The notes below the pieces were generated by a model that saw only the letters and a list, made by a program, of their open reading frames with translations, had not been told where the DNA came from and made no database searches. 57,551 nucleotides of DNA from Bacilli bacterium (GTDB taxonomy: Bacteria; Bacillota_I; Bacilli_A; Haloplasmatales; Haloplasmataceae). This document shows, piece after piece, positions 9,452 through 18,157 of the stretch. The stretch lies in the NCBI GenBank assembly GCA_012516175.1, contig JAAYWZ010000044.1, positions 1-57,551 of the forward strand. Direction: 5' to 3'. Made by a program: the position numbers and the translations under genes. Within the stretch, counting starts at the first letter, position 1. Each line of letters starts with the position of its first letter.

Positions 9452-10510
9452 ATGCGTAATGATAAGGTTAAGGTGGTCATTTGGGGGTTTGGAGCCATGG
9501 GTAGTGGCATGGCTAGAATGTTACTTAAGAAAAAAGGTTTTGAAATTGTCGGTGTCTGTGATAAAAACCCCGAATATATCGGTAAAAGCATCTTTACCTT
9601 ACTAAATATGGATAAGGATGAGCATCCAGATGTGGTTGTTAAGGGTAATATTGAAGAAGTTGTAACCGAAAAATGTGCTGATATTTGCTTACTCGCAACT
9701 GATTCCTTTACCCAAAAAGCTTTTCCCAAAATCAAGTTTCTTGTAGAAAAGAAAATAAATGTGATTTCCACAGCAGAAGAAATGGTCTATCCTAAAGCCA
9801 ATAATCCCGATTTAGCTGAGGAACTAGATCGATTAGCTAAAGCAAATGCTGTAACTGTCTTAGGAACAGGAATTAATCCGGGCATGATGATGGATTTACT
9901 TGTTGTTTGTCTATCTGGAGTTATGGAAGAAGTTGAAAGTATCGAAGTGAGTCGCATCAACAGTTTATCACCATTTGGGGAAGCAGTAATGGAGGAACAA
10001 GGCGTCGGACTATCAGTTGCTGAGTTTCATAGTAAGAAAGAAAAAGGTAAACTAGCTGGGCATGTAGGCTTTAGAGAAAGTATTAAGATGATTGCGGATG
10101 CGTTAGGTTGGAAACTAAGTAATTTTACCCAATCCATGGAACCCATCATTACAGAAGTTGATCGGAAGAGCGCTTATGGATTTGCGAAAGCTTTCGATGT
10201 GTGTGGCGTTAACATGGAAGGATATGGTTATATTGATGATGAGATAAAGATTAAAATGCATCATCCCCAACAAATTGAACCCCAATTAGGTGGGGTGGAA
10301 ACTGGAGATTATATTACTTTAAAAGGAAATCCTCCTGTAAATATGGCGATTAAACCAGAAGTTGATGGCGGGATTGGCACCATAGCGATGTGTGTTAACA
10401 TGATACCCCATGTTATAAATGCTAGACCTGGATTAAAAACAATGCTCGATTTGCCGGTACCGAGAGCTATTATGGGTGATGTGCGGGAGATGATTATTGA
10501 TGAAGATTAA
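9452..10510 (+). CDS. ord: 2,4-diaminopentanoate dehydrogenase
   Basis: NAD(P)-dependent oxidative deamination of 2,4-diaminopentanoate to 2-amino-4-oxopentanoate, the step after ornithine aminomutase. The 352 aa protein begins with a Rossmann motif (VVIWGFGAMGSGMARML) and resembles dihydrodipicolinate reductase-type enzymes such as Ord from Clostridium sticklandii. Identification rests on this resemblance and on the immediate neighbours ortA, ortB, oraS and oraE. The start ATG follows GGGAGAG. Its 3' end overlaps ortA by 11 bases, pointing to translational coupling. Confidence 0.9.
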   Translation: MRNDKVKVVIWGFGAMGSGMARMLLKKKGFEIVGVCDKNPEYIGKSIFTLLNMDKDEHPDVVVKGNIEEVVTEKCADICLLATDSFTQKAFPKIKFLVEKKINVISTAEEMVYPKANNPDLAEELDRLAKANAVTVLGTGINPGMMMDLLVVCLSGVMEEVESIEVSRINSLSPFGEAVMEEQGVGLSVAEFHSKKEKGKLAGHVGFRESIKMIADALGWKLSNFTQSMEPIITEVDRKSAYGFAKAFDVCGVNMEGYGYIDDEIKIKMHHPQQIEPQLGGVETGDYITLKGNPPVNMAIKPEVDGGIGTIAMCVNMIPHVINARPGLKTMLDLPVPRAIMGDVREMIIDED

Positions 10511-10805
10511 GAAAGGTTCATGGGTCCAAATTCATAAAACCATTTTAAGACCAGAAGAACGCTCCCCATTAGTTCCTGAAGATACCAAGAAGGTACCCTT
10601 AGAAATGTGGGTTAAGGGGTTTCTCGAAGAAGATGCTGAACTAGGCGAAGAAGTAACCATCAAAACATTAACAAAGCGAATCGAAAGAGGAACTCTAGTT
10701 ATGGTTAACCCTCATTATAGCCATAGCTTTGGTGAGTTTGTGCCAGAAATAGTTATTGTCTCCCAAATGGTTAGATCCTATTTAAGGGATGATGATTATG
10801 CTTGA
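10500..10805 (+). CDS. ortA: 2-amino-4-ketopentanoate thiolase, alpha subunit
   Basis: Small subunit of the thiolase that splits 2-amino-4-oxopentanoate with CoA into acetyl-CoA and alanine. The 101 aa product (KKGSWVQIH, PLEMWVKGFL, VMVNPHYSHSFGEF) matches what I recall of OrtA. ATG 10500 is preferred over the adjacent TTG at 10497; GGGAG lies ten bases upstream. The gene overlaps ord at its 5' end and ortB at its 3' end, so the three are translated as a unit. Confidence 0.9.
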   Translation: MKIKKGSWVQIHKTILRPEERSPLVPEDTKKVPLEMWVKGFLEEDAELGEEVTIKTLTKRIERGTLVMVNPHYSHSFGEFVPEIVIVSQMVRSYLRDDDYA

Positions 10806-12210
10806 TAAATCATACCAAGGAGTTATGGCAAGAAAAAATGCCATTATGAAAAGAAGTGTCGGGATTGATTATGACAATTTTGCTTTTAGTAAGATTAGTT
10901 TTGATTATGAACGGATGATGCAAGAAGCGTCCTACACTTTAGAAGAAGTGATGGCAATTCAACGTGAGTTTGGTGTAGGAAATACTCCTTTAAAGGAGTT
11001 AAAAAATATAACAAAGTTAGTGAGAAAGTTAGCTAAACCAGGTAAAGGGGCAAGAATCTTTGTTAAAGATGAAGCTCAAAATGATTCTGGTAGTTTTAAA
11101 GCAAGAAGAGCTTCTCTAAGTTGTTACCATGCGAAAAGACTAGGCTTTAAAGGGGTTATTACTGCTACGAGTGGTAATTATGGGGCTGCAGTTGCAAGTC
11201 AAAGCGCTAAGCATGGATTAAAATGTATCGTGGTCCAAGAATGTTTTGACTCCAAAGGTGTTGGGCAACCAGAGATAATTGAGAAAGCACGAAAATGTGA
11301 AGCCTTTGGAGCGGAGGTTGTCCAATTAAGTGTTGGACCAGAACTCTTTTATACCTTTTTACTACTACTCGAAGAAACTGGTTATTTCAATGCTTCTTTA
11401 TATACACCTTATGCAATCAAAGGCATTGAAACTTTAGGATATGAATTAGTAAAACAATGTGAAGCCCAAACTGGTAAAGTACCTGATGTGGTTATTTGTA
11501 CCAATGCTGGGGGTGGCAACGTCACAGGTACAGCCAGAGGAATTCGGCAAGCTACTGATAAAAAAGTGGAGTTAGTAGCTGCTTCTGTTAACTTAAAAGG
11601 TCTCCATATGGCCAGTGATACTCAATTTAACCGAAAATCCTTTACAACTGGTCATACTGGTTTTGGTATCCCATTTTCTACCTATCCTGATCGGAGCGAT
11701 GTTCCTCGCAGTGCTGCAAGACCATTACGCTATTTAGATCGATATGTGACAGTTAATCAAGGTGAAGTCTTCTTTGTGACTGAAATGTTAGCTACCCTTG
11801 AAGGAATGGAACGAGGACCAGCAGGGAATACATCGCTTGCGGCAGCCATAAGTATTGCGCAAGAACTTGACGAGGACCAAATAATTGTGGTGCAAGAAAC
11901 AGAATATACCGGAGCTGGTAAGCATCATAATGCCCAACTGGCTTTTGCCCGGGAAAATGGCATCAAGATAATGTTTGGTGATCCTCGTGATGAAGTACCT
12001 GGAGAAACGATTATCTTACCAAAAACGCCAGAACTAATTCAGGCTCAAGAATTAGATTTAACACATATAAAGAAATCATGTATCAAGAATCTTTGTGGTG
12101 AAGTTAAAGAGTTGACAAAGGATGATGTAAATTTCCTTTGTGAGGAAGTTAATGAGCGGGAAACCTTTGTCCTTAACTGTCTTAAAGAGTTAAATAAAGA
12201 GGTGATCTAA
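10798..12210 (+). CDS. ortB: 2-amino-4-ketopentanoate thiolase, beta subunit (PLP)
   Basis: PLP-dependent catalytic subunit that cleaves 2-amino-4-oxopentanoate with CoA. It has a fold-type II (threonine synthase/cysteine synthase-like) core: VKDEAQNDSGSFKARRA with the PLP Lys, the TATSGNYGAAVA loop and the GGGNVTGTARG phosphate-binding segment. ATG 10798 is chosen because AAGGGA lies eight bases upstream; the earlier ATGs at 10789 and 10792 sit on the ribosome site itself. 470 aa. It follows ortA with an 8-base overlap. Confidence 0.9.
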   Translation: MLDKSYQGVMARKNAIMKRSVGIDYDNFAFSKISFDYERMMQEASYTLEEVMAIQREFGVGNTPLKELKNITKLVRKLAKPGKGARIFVKDEAQNDSGSFKARRASLSCYHAKRLGFKGVITATSGNYGAAVASQSAKHGLKCIVVQECFDSKGVGQPEIIEKARKCEAFGAEVVQLSVGPELFYTFLLLLEETGYFNASLYTPYAIKGIETLGYELVKQCEAQTGKVPDVVICTNAGGGNVTGTARGIRQATDKKVELVAASVNLKGLHMASDTQFNRKSFTTGHTGFGIPFSTYPDRSDVPRSAARPLRYLDRYVTVNQGEVFFVTEMLATLEGMERGPAGNTSLAAAISIAQELDEDQIIVVQETEYTGAGKHHNAQLAFARENGIKIMFGDPRDEVPGETIILPKTPELIQAQELDLTHIKKSCIKNLCGEVKELTKDDVNFLCEEVNERETFVLNCLKELNKEVI

Positions 12211-12211
12211 C

Positions 12212-12589
12212 TTGGATAAGATTAATACACGGCTAGACGATTTTGAAGAAAGAAGAGAGCACCTAAAAAATCTATCTGATGAAGAACTCCATGATTATTT
12301 TTGGAAATTAGCAGAACAAGTCGTTTCACCCCTCATTGACCTAGCCTATACCCATACAACACCTTCGATTGAACGTAGTGTATTACTAAGAATGGGTTTT
12401 TCTAGCCTAGAAGCAAAAACCTTAGTTGATAAAGTCATCGATCATCATTTAATAGGTAAGGGGGCAGGTCATGTAGTCTATAAGCTTGCCAAATTAAAAG
12501 GGATAAGTATTAGAGAAGCTGGACTTGCCCTGATTGAGGATAAGTACTGGGAGGAAGTGTTAGAGGGGTTTGGGGTGATGAAGAAGTGA
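12212..12589 (+). CDS. oraS: D-ornithine 4,5-aminomutase, small subunit
   Basis: Small subunit of the adenosylcobalamin- and PLP-dependent mutase that moves the delta-amino group of D-ornithine to give 2,4-diaminopentanoate. The 125 aa protein keeps the OraS hallmarks TTPSIERSVLLRMGFSSLEA and GKGAGHVVYKLAK. It starts at TTG behind AGGTGATC. It overlaps the GTG of oraE by four bases (GTGA), as expected for subunits made in fixed ratio. Confidence 0.95.
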   Translation: MDKINTRLDDFEERREHLKNLSDEELHDYFWKLAEQVVSPLIDLAYTHTTPSIERSVLLRMGFSSLEAKTLVDKVIDHHLIGKGAGHVVYKLAKLKGISIREAGLALIEDKYWEEVLEGFGVMKK

Positions 12590-14796
12590 AACTTGATCTC
12601 AACAAGAAACTTGATATTAGAGAATTAATGAAAGATATTGAACATTACCAACCTAAACGTCGTGGTTGGACTTGGCGGAAACATGAACCTCATCTTAACA
12701 TGGATGGATATGAGTATTTAGAAGTATCTACCCCCCTCAAGCAGAGTGTCGGCTTACCTAGTTCAAAATACTTCAATAATATCGATCCGCAACCCTTACC
12801 AGTAATTACTACAGAAATCGCCTCAGGTCGCTTTGAGGATGATATTCGGCGGATGCGCATGGCGGCCGTTCATGGAGCTGATCATATTATGGTTATCCGC
12901 ACGGCTGGACAAAGTCATTTTGATGGTTTGATTGAAGGTACACCACAAGGGGTTGGTGGGGTACCTATTACAAGAAAGCAAGTAAGAATTCAAAGGAAAG
13001 CACTCGATTTAATTGAAGAGGAAGTAGGAAGACCAATCAATTATCATTCATATGTTTCTGGTGTAGCAGGTCCAGAAATTGCGGTTATGTTTGCGGATGA
13101 AGGTGTTAATGGAGCCCATCAAGACCCACAATATAATGTCCTTTATCGTAACATCAACATGGTAAGAAGCTTTGTTGATGCAGCTGAAAGTAAAAAAATT
13201 ATGGCTTATGCTAACATGTTACAAATAGATGGAGCGCATAATGCCAATGCGACGGCTAAAGTTGCTTGGAAGGTCATGCCAGAATTACTGGTCCAACATG
13301 CGATAAACTGTATGTATTCACTTAGAGCTGGTATGAGGAAAGAATATATTGCGCTTTCTACTGTTCCCCCCATTGCGCCACCAGCACCTGATTTACGGAT
13401 TAATCTCCCTTATGCGGTAGCGTTAAGAGAACTATTTAAAGGCTTCCGCATTAGAGCGCAAATGAATACGAAATATATGGAATCATCGACAAGGGAAGCT
13501 ACTGTAACCCATGTACTAAACCTTTTAATCTCCAAACTTACAAGTTGCGATATTCAATCCACCATTACTCCTGATGAGGGAAGAAATGTGCCTTGGCATA
13601 TGTATAATGTTGAAGCCATTGATACCGCTAAACAAGTCTTAATCGGACTTGATGGTTTAATGGAAATGGTGGAATTAAAAGAAACAGGTTATTTAAGGGA
13701 GAAGGTAAGAGAATTAAAAGAACGAGCAGTACTATTCTTAGAAGAGATTCTAGCTGTTGGTGGTTATTTTAATGCTGTAAACTTAGGCTTTTTCATCGAT
13801 TCAGGCTATTATCCAGAACGTAATGGTGATGGTATAGCACGGAAAATTGATGGTGGAATCGCCGCCAATACTGTATATAAACGGGATGAAGACTATCTAG
13901 CACCAGTTACAGCACATTTCGGTTATAACAATGTTAGTCAATATGATCCCAATCTAGTCCATAATCCCAGTGCCTTAATTGATGGTTGTACTTTTGAAAA
14001 GCGAGAAAAAATCATTTTTATTGATGAGTTGGATGAAAATGATAATGTATATCATAGATTAGCAGAAACAGAAAAATACCGTTCGACTTCTTTACTCAAA
14101 CCTGAAGTTGAATGGTTAGGTGATGGTACCGTAATGGTTGATTTAGTCTTACCAACGGACGCAAGGACAGCTGAATATGCAGCCATCGAAATTGGTAAGA
14201 AGATGAATCTTGAAGATGTCGAAGTGATTCATCGTGAAGTATTACATCCAAGTGAAGGAACAAGAATTCAATTTAAAGGGAAAGTAACCTTTGATATTGA
14301 TGTGAATGACCTCGTGATTCCTGAACCACCTTTTGAACTTACTGATGCCGAGATTACGGAATTTGTGAAGACCCATGGATTTAAAATAGTAGCTGCAACA
14401 ATTGGTGAGGATGAACATTCTGTGGGACTTAGAGAGATTATTGATATTAAGCATGGCGGTATTGAAAAATATGGTATCGAATGTACATATCTAGGTACAT
14501 CAGTACCAATAGAAAAGTTGGTTGATGCAGCAATCGAGATAAATGCGGATGCGATATTAGCATCAACGATTATCTCCCATGATGATATCCATTATAAGAA
14601 CATGAAGAAGCTCCACGAAGTGGCTGTGGAAAAAGGAATTAGAGACAGAATAATCATTGTTTGTGGAGGAACACAAGTTACTCCAGACCTTGCCAAGGAA
14701 CAAGGTGTGGATGCTGGGTTTGGTCGAGGAACAAAAGGTAGCCATGTTGCCTCATTCTTAGTGAAAAGGAAGAAAGAGTTACTTAATGAAAGTTGA
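12586..14796 (+). CDS. oraE: D-ornithine 4,5-aminomutase, large subunit (B12/PLP)
   Basis: Catalytic subunit of the aminomutase. The 736 aa protein combines a TIM-barrel PLP domain with a C-terminal Rossmann cobalamin domain. The B12 signature DxHxxG is read as DEHSVG (D609, H611), and the stretch NADAILASTIISHDD follows it. GTG start behind GGGGTGATG, coupled to oraS. Activity requires coenzyme B12, and no B12 synthesis or uptake gene is in the window. It ends in TGA and overlaps the next gene by 11 bases. Confidence 0.95.
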   Translation: MKLDLNKKLDIRELMKDIEHYQPKRRGWTWRKHEPHLNMDGYEYLEVSTPLKQSVGLPSSKYFNNIDPQPLPVITTEIASGRFEDDIRRMRMAAVHGADHIMVIRTAGQSHFDGLIEGTPQGVGGVPITRKQVRIQRKALDLIEEEVGRPINYHSYVSGVAGPEIAVMFADEGVNGAHQDPQYNVLYRNINMVRSFVDAAESKKIMAYANMLQIDGAHNANATAKVAWKVMPELLVQHAINCMYSLRAGMRKEYIALSTVPPIAPPAPDLRINLPYAVALRELFKGFRIRAQMNTKYMESSTREATVTHVLNLLISKLTSCDIQSTITPDEGRNVPWHMYNVEAIDTAKQVLIGLDGLMEMVELKETGYLREKVRELKERAVLFLEEILAVGGYFNAVNLGFFIDSGYYPERNGDGIARKIDGGIAANTVYKRDEDYLAPVTAHFGYNNVSQYDPNLVHNPSALIDGCTFEKREKIIFIDELDENDNVYHRLAETEKYRSTSLLKPEVEWLGDGTVMVDLVLPTDARTAEYAAIEIGKKMNLEDVEVIHREVLHPSEGTRIQFKGKVTFDIDVNDLVIPEPPFELTDAEITEFVKTHGFKIVAATIGEDEHSVGLREIIDIKHGGIEKYGIECTYLGTSVPIEKLVDAAIEINADAILASTIISHDDIHYKNMKKLHEVAVEKGIRDRIIIVCGGTQVTPDLAKEQGVDAGFGRGTKGSHVASFLVKRKKELLNES

Positions 14797-16156
14797 TGCT
14801 TTAGTATATGAAATTGGTAGTACAACTACTCTAGTAAATGCCTTTACTAATCTAAAAAGTGATAACCCTGAGTTCCTTGGTCAAGGACAGGCACGAACAA
14901 CAGTCCTCGAAGGCGATGTTACCATTGGGCTACAAGCCGCATTAGTTGACCTTAAGCATAACTTAGGAGTCAAGGAAATTGAAGCAGACGAAATTTATGC
15001 GACTAGTAGTGCTGCCGGTGGTTTAAAGATGACAGTTCATGGTTTAGTATATGACATGACTGTTAAGGCAGCACAAAATGCAGCACTTGGTGCTGGAGCT
15101 AATCTCCATTTAATTACCAGCGGTAAACTAACTGAAACAGAATTAGTCAAGATTAAGAGTATTAAACCTAACATCATTTTAATTGCTGGTGGTGTTGATT
15201 ACGGGGAGAAAGAAACAGCACTATATAATTCTGAAATGATTGCACGTTTATGTCTAAATATTCCCGTCATTTACGCAGGAAATTGCGTAATCCAAGATGA
15301 AGTAAAGAATATCTTTAGAAATTATCAGCAAGACGCATACCTATTCATTACAGAAAATGTCTATCCGCGCATCGATGAACTTAATGTACTAAAATGTCGG
15401 GAAATCATCCAGTCTGTGTTTGAAAAGCATATCATACATGCTCAAGGGATGGAGAAGGTTCGCTCAGTCGTCAATCACCACATCATTCCCACACCTGGGG
15501 CTGTGATGGAGTGTGCTATCTTGTTATATGAGAGAATTGGCGACTTAATCGTGTTTGATGTTGGGGGTGCAACGACCGACCTTCATTCTGTTACCCCTGG
15601 GAATCAAGACATAAGTAAGAAGCAAATTAGTCCTGAACCACTTGCGAAAAGAACTGTTGAGGGCGATTTAGGTGTTTACATTAATCGTCATAGTATAATT
15701 GATAAAATCGGTTTACAATCCCTAACTAATGAGTTACAATATACAGAAAAAGAACTAACGGAAATAATTAATAATTATCAAGTTTATCCTAATAATAGAC
15801 AGTTACCTTTAGTAGAAAGATTAACATATGAAGCGATAAAAATCGCTCTTGAACGACATGCTGGTAGTTTCCGTAATATTTATGGTGCTAGTGGTCGTCA
15901 AACATATGCGGAAGGAAAGGATTTAACTAATGTTAAATATGTGATTGGAACAGGTGGTGCTCTCACACGTCTACCAAATCGGATAAAAATCCTTCAAAGA
16001 GTCTTACAAACACAAAATCCGTTAAAATTAATGCCACCTAAAGAAGCAGAAGTCCTAATTGATCATGATTATATTATGGCAAGTTGTGGAGTATTATCAT
16101 TAAAATATCCAGAGGCTGCTTATAAACTGATAGTTAAAAGTTTAAAAAGTAGGTGA
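14786..16156 (+). CDS. GlmL/MutL-like reactivating factor for ornithine aminomutase
   Basis: 456 aa ASKHA-fold ATPase of the GlmL/MutL type, found beside B12-dependent aminomutases and glutamate mutase and thought to rescue enzymes with damaged cobalamin. Seen: an N-terminal phosphate loop (YEIGSTTTLVNAF), TSSAAGGLKM, the second phosphate loop FDVGGATTDLHSV, and a C-terminal GTGGALTRL. It directly overlaps oraE. Glutamate mutase subunits are absent, so its client here is most likely OraSE. That client assignment is inferred from position. Confidence 0.85.
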   Translation: MKVDALVYEIGSTTTLVNAFTNLKSDNPEFLGQGQARTTVLEGDVTIGLQAALVDLKHNLGVKEIEADEIYATSSAAGGLKMTVHGLVYDMTVKAAQNAALGAGANLHLITSGKLTETELVKIKSIKPNIILIAGGVDYGEKETALYNSEMIARLCLNIPVIYAGNCVIQDEVKNIFRNYQQDAYLFITENVYPRIDELNVLKCREIIQSVFEKHIIHAQGMEKVRSVVNHHIIPTPGAVMECAILLYERIGDLIVFDVGGATTDLHSVTPGNQDISKKQISPEPLAKRTVEGDLGVYINRHSIIDKIGLQSLTNELQYTEKELTEIINNYQVYPNNRQLPLVERLTYEAIKIALERHAGSFRNIYGASGRQTYAEGKDLTNVKYVIGTGGALTRLPNRIKILQRVLQTQNPLKLMPPKEAEVLIDHDYIMASCGVLSLKYPEAAYKLIVKSLKSR

Positions 16157-16160
16157 GATT

Positions 16161-17225
16161 ATGTATCCCTTAGTGGAGATCAATGGTGAAAAGTTACGCC
16201 ACAACGTAAGACAAATCGTCAGTAGATGTAAGGAAGCAGGTATTACCACAATTTTCGGTGTTGTCAAAGTACTTGCAGGATATCAAGAAGCAATTAATGA
16301 TCTCATTTGTGGTGGTGTAACACATATCGCTGATAGTCGGATTGAGAATTTAAAAAACATTAGTACTAAACTAAAAAAAGTCTTACTACGCATTCCGATG
16401 GAAAGTGAAGTCCATGATGTTGTAAAATACTGCGATATCTCGCTTAATTCAGAACTTGAGACCATTAAGAAACTAGATTATGCAGCTAGGATTAATCGTG
16501 TAATGCATGAAATAATCCTTATGTTTGATTTGGGGGATTTACGGGAAGGATTATGGCATGCAAGTGATTATTTAAATTTTGTTACGCATATCGTTGAACT
16601 TCCTAACATTCGTCTGGTCGGAATTGGTAGTAATCTCACCTGTTATGGTTCGGTTATTCCTACAAATGAAAACTTAGGTATCTTAGTAAGAATAAAGGAA
16701 GATATCGAACGGACATTTAATATGAAACTCGCGTATATTTCGGGCGGGAATTCCAGTAGTTTGCCACTAGTATATCGTAAAAGTATTCCTAAAGGGATAA
16801 ATAATATAAGAATTGGTGAAGCATTCTTTTTAGGACGGGAAACGGCATATGGTAAATATCTTGAAGATTGTTTCCAAGATGTCTTTATCTTAAAAGCACA
16901 AATTGTTGAACTAAAACGTAAACCTAGTTTTCCCGTAGGTGAGCGTGGCTTTGATGCGTTTGGTCGAGTTGTTCAATATGAAGATAAAGGCATGATGGAC
17001 CGAGCTATCTTAGCAATTGGAAAACAAGATGTCTATCCCGAAAATATTGAGCCCCTTGATAAAAGATTAAAAATCCTTGGGGCAAGTAGTGACCATCTTA
17101 TTATAGATTGTACCAAAACTGATTATAAAGTAGGAGATATTATATCCTTTAGGCTAAATTATGGTGGTCTCTTACAAGTTATGACTTCGAAATATGTGAA
17201 CAAAGTATATCTATATAATATTTAA
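16161..17225 (+). CDS. orr: Ornithine racemase
   Basis: PLP enzyme converting L-ornithine to the D-form required by OraSE. The 354 aa protein is of the alanine racemase/YggS-like fold-type III. The PLP Lys lies in FGVVKVLAG (K36). GEAFFLGRETAYG and an N-terminal LRHNV (as in amino-acid racemases) also fit. ATG 16161 follows AGGTGAG four bases after the previous gene. It is the last gene of the operon; the terminator at 17261-17301 follows. An alanine racemase is the alternative; position strongly favours ornithine. Confidence 0.9.
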   Translation: MYPLVEINGEKLRHNVRQIVSRCKEAGITTIFGVVKVLAGYQEAINDLICGGVTHIADSRIENLKNISTKLKKVLLRIPMESEVHDVVKYCDISLNSELETIKKLDYAARINRVMHEIILMFDLGDLREGLWHASDYLNFVTHIVELPNIRLVGIGSNLTCYGSVIPTNENLGILVRIKEDIERTFNMKLAYISGGNSSSLPLVYRKSIPKGINNIRIGEAFFLGRETAYGKYLEDCFQDVFILKAQIVELKRKPSFPVGERGFDAFGRVVQYEDKGMMDRAILAIGKQDVYPENIEPLDKRLKILGASSDHLIIDCTKTDYKVGDIISFRLNYGGLLQVMTSKYVNKVYLYNI

Positions 17226-17230
17226 TCTCC

Positions 17231-17259
17231 TTGAATTTACTAAAATACCATGATAGAAT
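17231..17259 (+). promoter_or_regulatory. Promoter for the 17315-20827 gene pair
   Basis: TTGAAT and TAGAAT are separated by 17 bp, with a TGn extension before the -10. The predicted start of transcription falls at the beginning of the terminator hairpin of the preceding operon, so new transcripts would carry that hairpin in their leader. Confidence 0.6.
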
Positions 17260-17260
17260 A

Positions 17261-17301
17261 AAGAAAACTCCTTTAATTTTACTAAAAGGAGTTTCTTTTT
17301 T
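17261..17301 (+). terminator. Terminator of the amino-acid fermentation operon
   Basis: AAACTCCTTT (17265-17274) pairs with AAAGGAGTTT (17285-17294), followed by six Ts. The Shine-Dalgarno site of the next gene (GAGGAGG) begins at the very next base. Confidence 0.85.
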
Positions 17302-17314
17302 GAGGAGGATTGTC

Positions 17315-18145
17315 ATGCGGAAATTCAAATTAGGAGTAATGGTATACTTAAATGATAATATTAAAGAAGAGTTTGCCAAGGTTAAAGACTTTGGGATTGA
17401 AACTTGTCAATTAGGCTGTTGGAATCTGGATTTATTAACAGAGTATTATGCTGAACTAGTTAATGAAGCAAAAGAAGAAATTGGTATTGAAATCACTGCT
17501 TTCTGGTGTGGTTGGCCAGGCCCTCGGGTTTGGAACTTCTATGAGGGACAGTTAACCCTCGGTTTAATTCCAGAAACCTATCGTTATGCTCGGATGGAAG
17601 CTTTAATAAAAGGTGGAAAATTTGCAAAACTAATCAATGTTAGTCATATTATTACTCATGCTGGTTTTATTCCCGAAAACCCCTTTGACCCCAACTATCA
17701 AGGTGTAGTAACAGCATTAAGACATGTCGCAAAATCATATCATGATGATAATCAGTACTTACTTTTTGAAACTGGTCAAGAAACACCAATCACGCTAAAA
17801 AGATTAATTATGGATATTAATTTACCTAACTTAGGTATTAATTTAGATCCTGCTAATCTCTTAATGTATGGAAAGGCTAATCCTGTGGATGCACTAGATA
17901 TCTTCGGTGAATATGTTAAAGGTGTTCATGCGAAAGATGGAGAATATCCAACTGACCCTCGTTATTTAGGTAAAGAAAAACCATTAGGTGAAGGACGCGT
18001 TAACTTCCCAAATTTACTGAAGAAACTTGATACTTTAGGTTATCAAGGAAGTCTAACGATTGAACGAGAAATTTCTGGTCCCGAGCAAATGAGAGATATC
18101 AAATTAGCGATTAAGTATCTCGATGAGATTATGGAATCACTATAA
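17315..18145 (+). CDS. Sugar phosphate isomerase/epimerase-like TIM barrel protein
   Basis: 276 aa member of the xylose isomerase-like TIM barrel/AP endonuclease 2 superfamily, which includes sugar epimerases, isomerases and myo-inositol enzymes. Seen: an N-terminal KLGVMVYL strand, ITHAGFIPENP, LFETGQET with a probable metal-ligand Glu, INLDPANLLMYG, KGVHAKDGEY and a C-terminal IEREISG Glu. These are the usual metal-site positions of the family, but the substrate cannot be read. ATG 17315 follows GAGGAGG; earlier in-frame starts run through the terminator. It is cotranscribed with the GH2 gene 12 bases downstream, so a role in processing a released sugar is likely. Confidence 0.8.
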   Translation: MRKFKLGVMVYLNDNIKEEFAKVKDFGIETCQLGCWNLDLLTEYYAELVNEAKEEIGIEITAFWCGWPGPRVWNFYEGQLTLGLIPETYRYARMEALIKGGKFAKLINVSHIITHAGFIPENPFDPNYQGVVTALRHVAKSYHDDNQYLLFETGQETPITLKRLIMDINLPNLGINLDPANLLMYGKANPVDALDIFGEYVKGVHAKDGEYPTDPRYLGKEKPLGEGRVNFPNLLKKLDTLGYQGSLTIEREISGPEQMRDIKLAIKYLDEIMESL

Positions 18146-18157
18146 TTGGAGGAAAAT

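Noticed and set aside
12212-16156. Glutamate mutase (GlmS/GlmE/GlmL) instead of ornithine aminomutase
   Set aside because: OraS motifs and the 736 aa single OraE chain, plus ord, ortA, ortB and orr, fit ornithine. Only the GlmL-like reactivase is shared with glutamate mutase systems.
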